From JBCBTD01 sp039818825 (GTDB lineage: Bacteria > Pseudomonadota > Alphaproteobacteria > Geminicoccales > Geminicoccaceae): a stretch of DNA of 64,000 nt. The DNA lies in contig JBCBTD010000013.1 of the NCBI GenBank assembly GCA_039818825.1, positions 7,363 through 71,362 of the forward strand, read 5' to 3'. The translations under genes and the position numbers were made by a program. Positions 51,868 through 59,349 of this stretch are shown here, piece by piece (the first letter of the stretch is position 1; every line of letters starts with the position of its first letter). A model generated the notes under the pieces. The model did not search any database, was not told where the DNA came from, and saw nothing but the letters and a program-made list of their open reading frames with translations.

Positions 51868-53256
51868 TCATCGGGGCAGGCGAATCGTGACGGCGAGACC
51901 GCCGAGGTCCGAATCGCCGAGCCTGATCGAACCGCCGTGGGCGAGGGCCACGTCGCGGGCGATCGTCAGCCCCATCCCGATACCTCCCGTCCCCAAGCTG
52001 CGTGCCGAATCACCCCGGTAGAAAGGCTCGAACACCTTACCTCGGTCCCTCGCCCTGATCCCAGGCCCGTCGTCGACCACGTCGATCGCCACGACGTCGC
52101 GATCGAACCAGGCCCGCACCTGGATCGCCGTGGCGAGCTTGGCGGCGTTGTCGACGAGGTTGGTCAGCATCCGCTCCACGGCGAGCGGCCTGACGGTGAC
52201 CTCGCCGTCCTCGTCGAGCGACACGGTCAAAGGCTGCCGATGCCGGGCAGCGCGGACCCTGAGCCGTTCGAGCAGGGCCGATAGCTTCACCCGCTGCATC
52301 GCCTCCTGCCCCTCGCGACGGGCAAAATCGAGATAGGCATCGACCAGCCGTCGCATCTCCTCGACGTCGGCGCGCAGCTCGTCGAGATCGCCGGCAGTCA
52401 CATCGCCGCTGCGCATCAGCTCGAGCTCCAGATTCATCCGCGTCAGCGGTGTCGAGAGATCGTGGCTGACTGCCGCCAGCATCTCGGTTCGCTGGCTCAA
52501 GTGACGGATGATCCGCTGGCGCATCCGATTGAACGCCAACGCCGCCTGGCGGATCTCGATGGCGCCCTCCAGCTTGACGTCGCCCATGTCCCGGCCCTTG
52601 CCGAAACTGTCGGCCGCCCGCGCCAGCCGCCGCACCGGGCGAACCTGGCGACCGAGGAAGTAGATCGAAATCAACACCAACAGCGCCGACGTGCTCACCA
52701 TCCAGGCCATGAAGAGCGTCGTCGTGGAGCTGTCGACCCGCTTGCGCAGGGCGACGACGTGCAGGATGCCGTCGTCGAGGGCGACCGAAATCGCCACCCG
52801 CTGACCGTCGTCCACCGTCGTATCGACCCGAAACGGCTGGCCCAGCGACTCCCGGAGACGCGCCGCCAGCAACGCGTCCAGCGGTGCGGGTCCGAAGAAG
52901 CGCCGACGGTCGACCTGTTCGCCGAGGCTGCCGCCCGGCTCCAGCGAGGTGGCGAACGAGAAGTAGCGATTGGCCTGCGCCAGCACCTCCTCGCGTGCAG
53001 CGGGATCGGTCGTCGCCTCGAGTTGTGCCACCACCGCCGCGACCTCGCCGGCGACCCCGGCGGCGAGCCAGTTGCTGACGCTGTCCCAGTGTCGGTTGAA
53101 GAAGACGTTGGTGAGGATCAGCTGCAGCAGCAGCACCGGTAGCACGACGATCAGCAGCGACCGGCCGAACAGCGTCCGCGGCATGAAGCCTGATCGCTGT
53201 AGGCGTTTGAAGGCGAGCGGCCAGCGCCGCCAGCGCGTCGGCAGGGCGATCGCCAT
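51868..53256 (-). CDS. EnvZ-type sensor histidine kinase
   Basis: A 462-residue membrane kinase. Transmembrane segments lie at about 33-54 and 182-201, enclosing a periplasmic domain of roughly 125 residues. They are followed by HAMP (202-255), the dimerisation helix with phospho-acceptor His265 in AAVSHDLSTPLTR (Ser where Arg is usual), and the ATPase domain with NLVDNAAKLA (N box), DDGPGI (G1) and GGIGMGLTIAR (G2). The start lies 1 nt after the PetR-like regulator stop, so it is the cognate kinase. Signal unknown. Confidence 0.93.
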   Translation of the reverse strand: MAIALPTRWRRWPLAFKRLQRSGFMPRTLFGRSLLIVVLPVLLLQLILTNVFFNRHWDSVSNWLAAGVAGEVAAVVAQLEATTDPAAREEVLAQANRYFSFATSLEPGGSLGEQVDRRRFFGPAPLDALLAARLRESLGQPFRVDTTVDDGQRVAISVALDDGILHVVALRKRVDSSTTTLFMAWMVSTSALLVLISIYFLGRQVRPVRRLARAADSFGKGRDMGDVKLEGAIEIRQAALAFNRMRQRIIRHLSQRTEMLAAVSHDLSTPLTRMNLELELMRSGDVTAGDLDELRADVEEMRRLVDAYLDFARREGQEAMQRVKLSALLERLRVRAARHRQPLTVSLDEDGEVTVRPLAVERMLTNLVDNAAKLATAIQVRAWFDRDVVAIDVVDDGPGIRARDRGKVFEPFYRGDSARSLGTGGIGMGLTIARDVALAHGGSIRLGDSDLGGLAVTIRLPR

Positions 53257-53257
53257 C

Positions 53258-53953
53258 TCAGGCCCCGTCCCGCAACGCGTAGCCCCGACCACGCACGGTT
53301 ACGAGATAGCGAGGCTGCTTGGGGTCCGCCTCGATCTTTCGCCGCAACCGCGCCATGTGGGCGTCGACGGCCCGCTCCGCGCCATTGATGTCCGCCTCCT
53401 CGGCGAGGGCAAACCGGTCGTGCGCCTCGCCGGGCGCGCGAGCCAAGGTGGCCAGCAACTGCCGCTCGCCGGAGGTCAGATAGACGGGCACGCCGGCGGC
53501 CGTCAGTTCTTGGCGTTTGCGATCGAAGCGGAACCGACCGAACCGCACCTCGTCGGTGGCGGCGATCGGGTCCGTCGCCCGCGACCGTTCGAGAATTCGC
53601 TGAACCCGGAGCGCCAGTTCGCGCGGCTCGAACGGCTTGACCAGATAGTCGTCGGCGCCGGCCTCGAGGCCGCGGATCCGGTCGTCGACTTCCTTCCGGG
53701 CGGTCAACAGGAGGATCGGCACGTCGCGCTCCTCGCGGACCGCCTCGGTCAGCTCGAAACCGGAGACGTCAGGCAACATGACGTCGAGGATCAGGAGATC
53801 GAAGGTGAACCGCGCCAACGCCGACCGCGCGGCGCCCGCGTCTTCCGCGGTCGACACATGGTAACCTTCGCCCTGGAGGAACCGCTGCAGCAGTCCGCAC
53901 AGACGCACGTCGTCATCGACGACGAGCAGATGTGGTCGTTCGTCGTCGCTCAC
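53258..53953 (-). CDS. OmpR-family response regulator, PetR-like
   Basis: A 231-residue regulator. The receiver domain has Asp57 (LLILDVMLPDVSG), the DDD acidic cluster at 13-15 and Lys106 (YLVKPF). The winged-helix domain occupies about 130-228 (VYLTSGERQLLATL, VDAHMARLRRKI, YLVTVRGRGYAL). Its placement after a MarR-family gene resembles petP-petR of Rhodobacter capsulatus, where PetR is needed for respiratory and photosynthetic growth. That specific equivalence is inferred. The GTG start overlaps the marR stop (GTGA). Confidence 0.9.
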   Translation of the reverse strand: MSDDERPHLLVVDDDVRLCGLLQRFLQGEGYHVSTAEDAGAARSALARFTFDLLILDVMLPDVSGFELTEAVREERDVPILLLTARKEVDDRIRGLEAGADDYLVKPFEPRELALRVQRILERSRATDPIAATDEVRFGRFRFDRKRQELTAAGVPVYLTSGERQLLATLARAPGEAHDRFALAEEADINGAERAVDAHMARLRRKIEADPKQPRYLVTVRGRGYALRDGA

Positions 53954-54444
53954 GTCGTCGCCTCGTCATCCAGAAACGGCCGCACGCGCGGCTCGACGAG
54001 GTCGAGCAGCACCGCCTCGAAATCGGCAACGGCGGCGGGCCCGTGGGTCTTGAACACGGCGGCCAGGCGTCGGCGCTGGCCGCGATCGAGTCGTTCGGCG
54101 ACGTCCTGGCCGCGCGCGGTCAACCGCAGCAGCTTGCGTCGGCGGTCGTTGACCGCGTCTTCGCGCTCGACGAGGCCGGCTACGTCCAGCTGTTGCACGT
54201 AGCGTGACACGGTCTGCTTGGGTGCACCGAGCAAGGTCTTGAGGTCCGCCGCTGTGGTGATCATGCCGCTCTTCAGCAAAAGCAGGACGAGCCGATGCAC
54301 CGGCGCCAAGCCGCGCGGCACGTCCTCGGCGCCAGCGGCCTCGAAGCCCCGCGCCGCGAGGAGCACCAGCGCGATCGACCGATCCAACTCGTCGGGCCGA
54401 AGAAACAGCGCTTTTCGGTGCGCCTCAGAGCGTCGGATCTGCAT
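53950..54444 (-). CDS. MarR-family transcriptional regulator, PetP-like
   Basis: A 164-residue winged-helix regulator: LAPVHRLVLLLLKSGMITTAADLKTLLGAPKQTVSRYVQQLDVAGLVEREDAVNDRRRKLLRLTARG covers the MarR DNA-binding core. GGGGG precedes ATG 54444. It is translationally coupled to the response regulator and kinase, an unusual combination of one- and two-component regulators that is known as petP-petR. It is divergent from ilvE and could control that gene or its own operon. Confidence 0.88.
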   Translation of the reverse strand: MQIRRSEAHRKALFLRPDELDRSIALVLLAARGFEAAGAEDVPRGLAPVHRLVLLLLKSGMITTAADLKTLLGAPKQTVSRYVQQLDVAGLVEREDAVNDRRRKLLRLTARGQDVAERLDRGQRRRLAAVFKTHGPAAVADFEAVLLDLVEPRVRPFLDDEATT

Positions 54445-54457
54445 GGCCGCCCCCTCG

Positions 54458-54486
54458 TTGACACATATTGACCCTGGTGATAGCGC
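54458..54486 (+). promoter_or_regulatory. Candidate promoter/operator between the MarR gene and ilvE
   Basis: TTGACA (54458-54463) lies 17 nt before TAGCGC (54481-54486), upstream of ilvE. A second TTGAC (54469-54473) forms a direct repeat with the first, 11 nt apart. The perfect -35 element is clear; the -10 is weak. MarR-family proteins often bind such intergenic sites. Confidence 0.35.
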
Positions 54487-54533
54487 TCGCAATCCTCTCT
54501 TTTTCACCCTCTATCGGCGTCGGAGCCCCGAAG

Positions 54534-55409
54534 ATGGCCCTCGTGCCCTATGACGATCGTGATGGCTTCATCTGGCTCGACGGCGACTTCGTGCCCTGGC
54601 GGGAGGCCAAACTCCACGTCTTGAGCCACGGCTTGCACTATGCAAGCGCGGTGTTCGAGGGAGAGCGGGCCTATGGCGGGACGGTGTTCAAGCTGACCGA
54701 GCATTCCGAACGCTTGGTGGCAAGCGCCCGGCACATGGGCTTCGAGCTGCCGTACGACGCCGCGGCGATCGACGCCGCAACCCGCGCGACGATCGCCAAG
54801 CACGGCCTCGGCGACTGCTACGTGCGACCGGTCGCCTGGCGTGGTGGCGAAATGATGGGCGTGTCCGCACAAGCAAGTCGGATTCACGTCGCCATCGCCG
54901 CCTGGGAATGGGGCGCCTACTACAACGACCTACGACTGACGCGAGCGATCTACGACCGCCCGTCGCCGCGGAGCGCCCCGGTGCAGAGCAAGGCCGCCGG
55001 CCTCTACATGATCTGCACGCTGTCGAAACATGCGGCCGAGGCCAAAGGGTTCGGCGACGCGCTCATGCTCGACCACGAGGGCTACGTCGCCGAGACGACC
55101 GGTGCCAACGTGTTTCTGGTCATGGGTGACACCCTGCACACGCCGCTGCCTGATCGGTTTCTCGACGGGATCACCCGCCGCACGGCGATCGGCCTCGCCA
55201 AGGCCCGAGGTTTCGCCGTGGTCGAACGACGAATCCTCCCCGACGAGCTGGCTGCTGCGGACGAAGTGTTCGTCACCGGCACGGCGGCCGAGATCACGCC
55301 GGTGCGCGCGATCGACGACCTCACCTACCCCGTCGGCCGGGTCACGCGCCAGCTCATGGACGACTTCACCGTCCTGACCCGCGTCCAGCCCGCCGTCGTC
55401 GCCGCCTGA
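54534..55409 (+). CDS. ilvE: Branched-chain amino acid aminotransferase
   Basis: A 291-residue fold-type IV PLP enzyme. LSHGLHYASAVFEGERAYGG is the family N-terminal pattern, the PLP Lys lies in VQSKAAGLYMICTLSKH, and ALMLDHEGYVAETTGANVFLV and VFVTGTAAEITPV follow. It interconverts Leu, Ile and Val with their 2-oxo acids. ATG 54534 has GGAG upstream and matches homologue N-termini; the earlier frame start at 54468 adds a non-conserved leader. Confidence 0.95.
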   Translation: MALVPYDDRDGFIWLDGDFVPWREAKLHVLSHGLHYASAVFEGERAYGGTVFKLTEHSERLVASARHMGFELPYDAAAIDAATRATIAKHGLGDCYVRPVAWRGGEMMGVSAQASRIHVAIAAWEWGAYYNDLRLTRAIYDRPSPRSAPVQSKAAGLYMICTLSKHAAEAKGFGDALMLDHEGYVAETTGANVFLVMGDTLHTPLPDRFLDGITRRTAIGLAKARGFAVVERRILPDELAAADEVFVTGTAAEITPVRAIDDLTYPVGRVTRQLMDDFTVLTRVQPAVVAA

Positions 55410-55454
55410 CCGGCGGGCGATACGCCCCGCCCCATCCGCCCGAGGAGAGGCCCG

Positions 55455-55997
55455 TTGGCCAGAGCCGTCGCCGTGTTCTGCGGCTCGCGCATCGGTACGC
55501 CCGTCGACTATCGCGGGCTCGCCGCCGACTGCGGCGACCGGCTGGCGCGCGCCGGTCTCGTCGTCGTCTACGGCGGCGGCGATGTCGGCTTGATGGGCGC
55601 CGTCGCCGACGCGGCGATGGCTGCCGGCGGTGACGTCCGAGGATTCATGCCGGAGCGGCTGCTCGACCGCGAGGTCGGCCACCGCGGCATCACCGATCTG
55701 GCGATCACCGCGGACATGTTCGAACGCAAGCGGCGCATGATCGGCGGCGCCGACGCGTTCCTGGCGCTACCCGGCGGGCTCGGCACCCTCGACGAGGTGT
55801 TCGACGTCGTCACCCTGAAGCAGCTCGGCTATCACGACAGTCCGATCGTGCTGCTGGAAGCCGATGGCTTCTGGCGCCCGTTCGAATCCCTGGTCGAACA
55901 CGTGACCAGCCGCGGTTTCGCCGACGCTTCGGTCCGGGCCCTCTACGAAGTGGCGCCGGACCTCGACCACGCTCTGGACGCCCTGTCGCCGAACTGA
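55455..55997 (+). CDS. LOG family protein (TIGR00730)
   Basis: A 180-residue Rossmann-fold protein: VFCGSRIGT, VYGGGDVGLMGAVADAAM, ERKRRMIGGADAFLALPGGLGTLDEVFDVVTLKQLG. The PGGxGTxxE motif and the preceding Arg-Lys pair are those of cytokinin riboside 5'-monophosphate phosphoribohydrolases (LOG), which split N6-substituted AMP to free base and ribose 5-phosphate. TTG 55455 follows GAGGAGAGG. With ipdC in the same window it is of interest for plant-hormone-type metabolism, although LOG proteins are widespread. Confidence 0.92.
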   Translation: MARAVAVFCGSRIGTPVDYRGLAADCGDRLARAGLVVVYGGGDVGLMGAVADAAMAAGGDVRGFMPERLLDREVGHRGITDLAITADMFERKRRMIGGADAFLALPGGLGTLDEVFDVVTLKQLGYHDSPIVLLEADGFWRPFESLVEHVTSRGFADASVRALYEVAPDLDHALDALSPN

Positions 55998-56001
55998 CCG
56001 T

Positions 56002-56514
56002 TTATGCAGTGCCCGACGGAGCTGCGGCAGCGTTCTGTGCCTCCGCCACCCGGCGGCGATACAACGAGACGAAATCGATCGGATCGATCATCAGCGGGGG
56101 AAAACCGCCATCGCGCGTGGCGTCGGCAACGACGCGACGGGCAAAGGGGAACAGCAGCCGCGGGCATTCGATCATCAGCACCGGTTGCATCGCTTCGTCC
56201 GGGACGTTGGCGATCATGAACAATCCGGCGTATTTGAGCTCGCAGACGAACACCGGCTGACCGGCAGCGCTGGCGTCGACGCTGATCTCCAACTCCACCT
56301 CGTAGCGTTCGTCGTCGAGCTTGCGACCCCGGCTGTCGACCTTGATCTTGATCTCCGGTCGCTCGTTCTGCTGCAGGCCTTGGGGTGCCCGCGGATTCTC
56401 GAACGACAAATCCTTGACGTACTGGGCGACGATGGAGAGGCGCGGTCCTTGGGCTTCCGGCGCTGCGCCGTCGGTCGAGGCGGCGGCTCCGGATGCGTTG
56501 TCGTCTTCGGCCAT
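56002..56514 (-). CDS. secB: Protein-export chaperone SecB
   Basis: A 170-residue SecB. After an acidic, Ala-rich 27-residue N-terminal extension come LSIVAQYVKDLSFENPRAP, VELEISVDASAAGQPVFVCELKYAGLFMI and CPRLLFPFARRVVADATRDGGFPPLMIDPIDFVSLY. It holds preproteins unfolded and passes them to SecA. ATG 56514 has GGAG 8 nt upstream. It converges on the LOG gene with 4 nt between stops. Confidence 0.96.
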   Translation of the reverse strand: MAEDDNASGAAASTDGAAPEAQGPRLSIVAQYVKDLSFENPRAPQGLQQNERPEIKIKVDSRGRKLDDERYEVELEISVDASAAGQPVFVCELKYAGLFMIANVPDEAMQPVLMIECPRLLFPFARRVVADATRDGGFPPLMIDPIDFVSLYRRRVAEAQNAAAAPSGTA

Positions 56515-56634
56515 TGCGATCTCCAATCAGCCCTCGCGGGGCCGGCATGCGTGGGGGTGCGGCCGAGCGGGCCGCAGCGCCGTGTCGTTAAAGCCGCAAC
56601 ACCGGCTGCGGGCAACCGTCCAACGTCGGACGTC

Positions 56635-57147
56635 TCAGTCCTGGCGATCGCCGTCCCAGCGCCCGCGCGGCGGCGGCATCGGCTGCCCGTCGTCGTCGAG
56701 AACGTCGTACTCGGCGTCGATCACGTCCGGCGGTGCCTGGCCACCGCCTGGTCGGGCGCCCGGACCCGCACCTGGCTCCAGACCCTCGACCCGGACGTGG
56801 CGCTGCACGCGCTCGTACAACCAACGTCGCGCCGGCGGTATCAACAACAGGCCGCCGAGCAGGTCGGTGAAAAACCCGGGCGTGATCATCAAGAAGCCCG
56901 CGGCAACGAGGCACAGGCCATCGAAACCCTCGCGCAGCGGCGCGACACCAGCCTGCAGCCGCTGCCGCGCCCGCGTGGCCAGATCCGTGCCCTGGCGCTT
57001 GATGATGGCGCTGCCCACCAAGGCGCTGATGACGCACGCGGCCAAGGTCGGCCACAGGCCGAACAGACGCCCGGCCTGGACGAACAGAGCCACCTCGATC
57101 AGGGGGATCACGATGAAGATCCCGAACAGGAGCGCGCCCAGCGGCAT
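56635..57147 (-). CDS. fxsA: FxsA family membrane protein
   Basis: A 170-residue protein with FxsA's three to four membrane segments: FGIFIVIPLIEVALFVQAGRLFGLWPTLAACVISALVGSAIIKRQG and GFLMITPGFFTDLLGGLLLIPPARRW. The C-terminal 50 residues are Gly/Pro/Asp-rich and cytosolic. The E. coli member relieves phage T7 exclusion when overproduced; its normal role is unclear. It is divergent from the Tim44-like gene across 103 nt, and the secB-fxsA-Tim44-mltA neighbourhood is conserved. Confidence 0.92.
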   Translation of the reverse strand: MPLGALLFGIFIVIPLIEVALFVQAGRLFGLWPTLAACVISALVGSAIIKRQGTDLATRARQRLQAGVAPLREGFDGLCLVAAGFLMITPGFFTDLLGGLLLIPPARRWLYERVQRHVRVEGLEPGAGPGARPGGGQAPPDVIDAEYDVLDDDGQPMPPPRGRWDGDRQD

Positions 57148-57250
57148 CGGAGGTCGGTTTAACTTTCAGCGTTGCACGTTATATCTACGACAGCGCCGCA
57201 TCCTGGCCAACCATCGCCAGCCCTTCAACGCATCCGAAGTGCGTCACCCC

Positions 57251-57913
57251 ATGTCAAACGGTTTTCCCTTCATCGACATCATCTTCTTCGCGGCCGTGGC
57301 GCTTTTCATCGCCGTACGCTTGCGCAGCGTCCTCGGCCGGCGGACCGGCCACGAGCAGCGGCCCACGCCACCGGTCGCGACCAGTGACCGCGACAACGTC
57401 GTCAAGCTGCCGGGGCGCGACGAGGCCGCCGACGCGGACTTCGATGACGTCACCAATCCGGAACTCCGCAGCGGGCTGGCAGCGATTCGCGAGCACGATC
57501 CGGATTTCGACCTGGACTTCTTTCTGGGCGGTGCGCGCGGCGCGTTCGAGATGATCGTGGGCGCGTTCGCTCGCGGCGATACCGACACCCTACGGCCGTT
57601 GCTCGCCGATGAGGTCTATGCCGGCTTCGCCAACGCCATCGAGCAACGCACTGCTGACGGCGAAACGCTCGAAACCGACATCGCCAACTTCAAGCTGGTC
57701 GAAGCGACCGAAGCGCGGATGCAAGGCGCGCGCGCGCTGGTGACGGTCCGGTTCGTCACCGAGCAGACCAACGTCACCCGCGACGCCTCGGGCAACGTCG
57801 TCGACGGCGACCCGCACAGCCTCAGCGAGATCGTCGACGTGTGGACCTTCGCGCGCGACACGACCTTCGCCGACCCGAACTGGGTGTTGGCGAGCACGAG
57901 CGTCGACGCCTGA
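57251..57913 (+). CDS. Tim44/TimA family adaptor-like protein
   Basis: A 220-residue protein. An N-terminal membrane anchor (FIDIIFFAAVALFIAVRL) is followed by a linker and a Tim44-like domain from about residue 75 (FDLDFFLGGARGAFEMIVGAFARGDTDTLRPLLADEVYAGF ... VDVWTFARDTTFADPNWVLAST). Alphaproteobacterial TimA proteins are membrane-tethered relatives of mitochondrial Tim44; their bacterial partner is not settled. ATG 57251 places the anchor at the N-terminus. mltA follows after 3 nt. Confidence 0.92.
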   Translation: MSNGFPFIDIIFFAAVALFIAVRLRSVLGRRTGHEQRPTPPVATSDRDNVVKLPGRDEAADADFDDVTNPELRSGLAAIREHDPDFDLDFFLGGARGAFEMIVGAFARGDTDTLRPLLADEVYAGFANAIEQRTADGETLETDIANFKLVEATEARMQGARALVTVRFVTEQTNVTRDASGNVVDGDPHSLSEIVDVWTFARDTTFADPNWVLASTSVDA

Positions 57914-57916
57914 CAC

Positions 57917-59026
57917 GTGGCGACGGCTCATGACCGGCGGGGTTGGCCAAGGCTACTCGCCGTGGCGGCACTCGCCTTCACAGCGGCAGCCTGCCAGACG
58001 GCACGCGCGCCGATCAACCCGACCAGTCCCGCTGCCTTGGCCGGCTGGTCCACCGACGACCACGCGGCGGCACTCCAGGCGTTCCTCGTTTCCTGCCCGG
58101 TCCTGACACGGCGTGATTCCGGCGGACCATTGGGCGGTATCGCCGGGGCTGGGGACACGCCGGCTTGGCAGCGCGCCTGCCGCGACGCCGCAGCGACATC
58201 ACCCGGCGGCGCAAGAACGTTCCTGGAGCGTTCGTTCACCATCGTCGCCCAAGAGACGGGCCCAGACGGCGCCACGGGTCTCTTCACCGGCTACTACGAG
58301 CCGCTGCTCTACGGCTCCCGCAATCCAAGCGTCCGTTTCCGCTATCCGCTGCATCGTCGCCCCGCGAACCTCGGCCGACGCAAAGGCCATCCGCTGCTGT
58401 CGCGGGCGTCGATCGACAGCGGCACGCTGGCACGGGAGCGCCTGGAACTGGCCTGGGTCGACGACCCGGTGGCCAAATTCTTCCTGCAGATCCAGGGCTC
58501 GGGTCAGGTCCAACTGGACACCGGCGAGCTGATCCGCGTGGGCTATGCGGACCAGAACGGCCACCCCTATCGCGCCATCGGCCGCGATCTGATCGACTCG
58601 GGCGTGATCCCTCGTGAGCAGATGTCGATGCAGGCGATCGATCACTGGCTGCGCACCGCCAATCCCGGCGAAGCCCAGGCGCTGATGCACAAGAACCCGT
58701 CCTACGTGTTCTTCCGCGAGCTGGGCCCCGTGGCGACGACGCCCGGACCGATCGGGGCCATGTCCGTCCCGGTCACGCCCGGCCGGTCGCTGGCCGTCGA
58801 CCGCAGCTACGTGCCGCTTGGCAGTCTGGTGTGGGTCGACACGACGATCCCGACGCCGGCGGGCGAGCGAGCGCTCCGCCGCTTGATGGTCGCTCAGGAC
58901 GTCGGCGGGGCGATCAAAGGCCCCGTGCGCGGCGACGTGTTCTGGGGTGCTGGCCCTCAAGCCGAGTACGTCGCCGGCCGCATGAAACAGCCCGGACGGC
59001 TATGGCGCTTGGTCCCGCGCGGCTGA
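57917..59026 (+). CDS. mltA: Membrane-bound lytic murein transglycosylase A
   Basis: A 369-residue lipoprotein transglycosylase. The signal has a lipobox ending AAAC (LAFTAAACQT). The MltA domain includes TGLFTGYYEPLLYGS and FFLQIQGSGQVQLDTGELIRVGYADQNG, and the 3D domain DRSYVPLGSLVWVDT ... AQDVGGAIKGPVRGDVFWG holds the catalytic Asp. It cleaves the MurNAc-GlcNAc bond with formation of the anhydro product. The GTG start lies 3 nt from the preceding stop. Confidence 0.95.
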   Translation: MATAHDRRGWPRLLAVAALAFTAAACQTARAPINPTSPAALAGWSTDDHAAALQAFLVSCPVLTRRDSGGPLGGIAGAGDTPAWQRACRDAAATSPGGARTFLERSFTIVAQETGPDGATGLFTGYYEPLLYGSRNPSVRFRYPLHRRPANLGRRKGHPLLSRASIDSGTLARERLELAWVDDPVAKFFLQIQGSGQVQLDTGELIRVGYADQNGHPYRAIGRDLIDSGVIPREQMSMQAIDHWLRTANPGEAQALMHKNPSYVFFRELGPVATTPGPIGAMSVPVTPGRSLAVDRSYVPLGSLVWVDTTIPTPAGERALRRLMVAQDVGGAIKGPVRGDVFWGAGPQAEYVAGRMKQPGRLWRLVPRG

Positions 59027-59039
59027 TGACCGAAGCGGT

Positions 59040-59282
59040 TCAACCCATGCCGACCGCGGACTTGTAGATCTGGAGCAGTTCCTCCTGCTCCATGCGGTCG
59101 TGTTCCTGCATCTTCCGTAACTTCAGGAGCTGGCGGATGATCTTGGTGTCGAAACCCGTACCCTTGGCCTCGGCCATCACTTCACGGATCTGTTCGGCGA
59201 TCGCCTGCTTTTCCTCCTCGAGGTTCTCCAGCCGCTCGACGAGGCTCTTGAGTTGGTCGCCGGAGAAACCGGAATCGGCCAT
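59040..59282 (-). CDS. gapR: GapR family nucleoid-associated protein (DUF2312)
   Basis: An 80-residue helical protein: LKSLVERLENLEEEKQAIAEQIREVMAEAKGTGFDTKIIRQLLKLRKMQ matches GapR/DUF2312. In Caulobacter GapR forms a dimer of dimers around overtwisted DNA ahead of replication and transcription forks and stimulates topoisomerases. Two basic positions in IIRQLLKLRKM would face DNA. ATG 59282 gives the usual length. It converges on mltA. Confidence 0.93.
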   Translation of the reverse strand: MADSGFSGDQLKSLVERLENLEEEKQAIAEQIREVMAEAKGTGFDTKIIRQLLKLRKMQEHDRMEQEELLQIYKSAVGMG

Positions 59283-59349
59283 GAGAAGCTCCACTGTTCG
59301 CAACGAGGGGGCGCTCTCATAGGCGAAAGCGTCGCCGGCGCCAAGCCGC

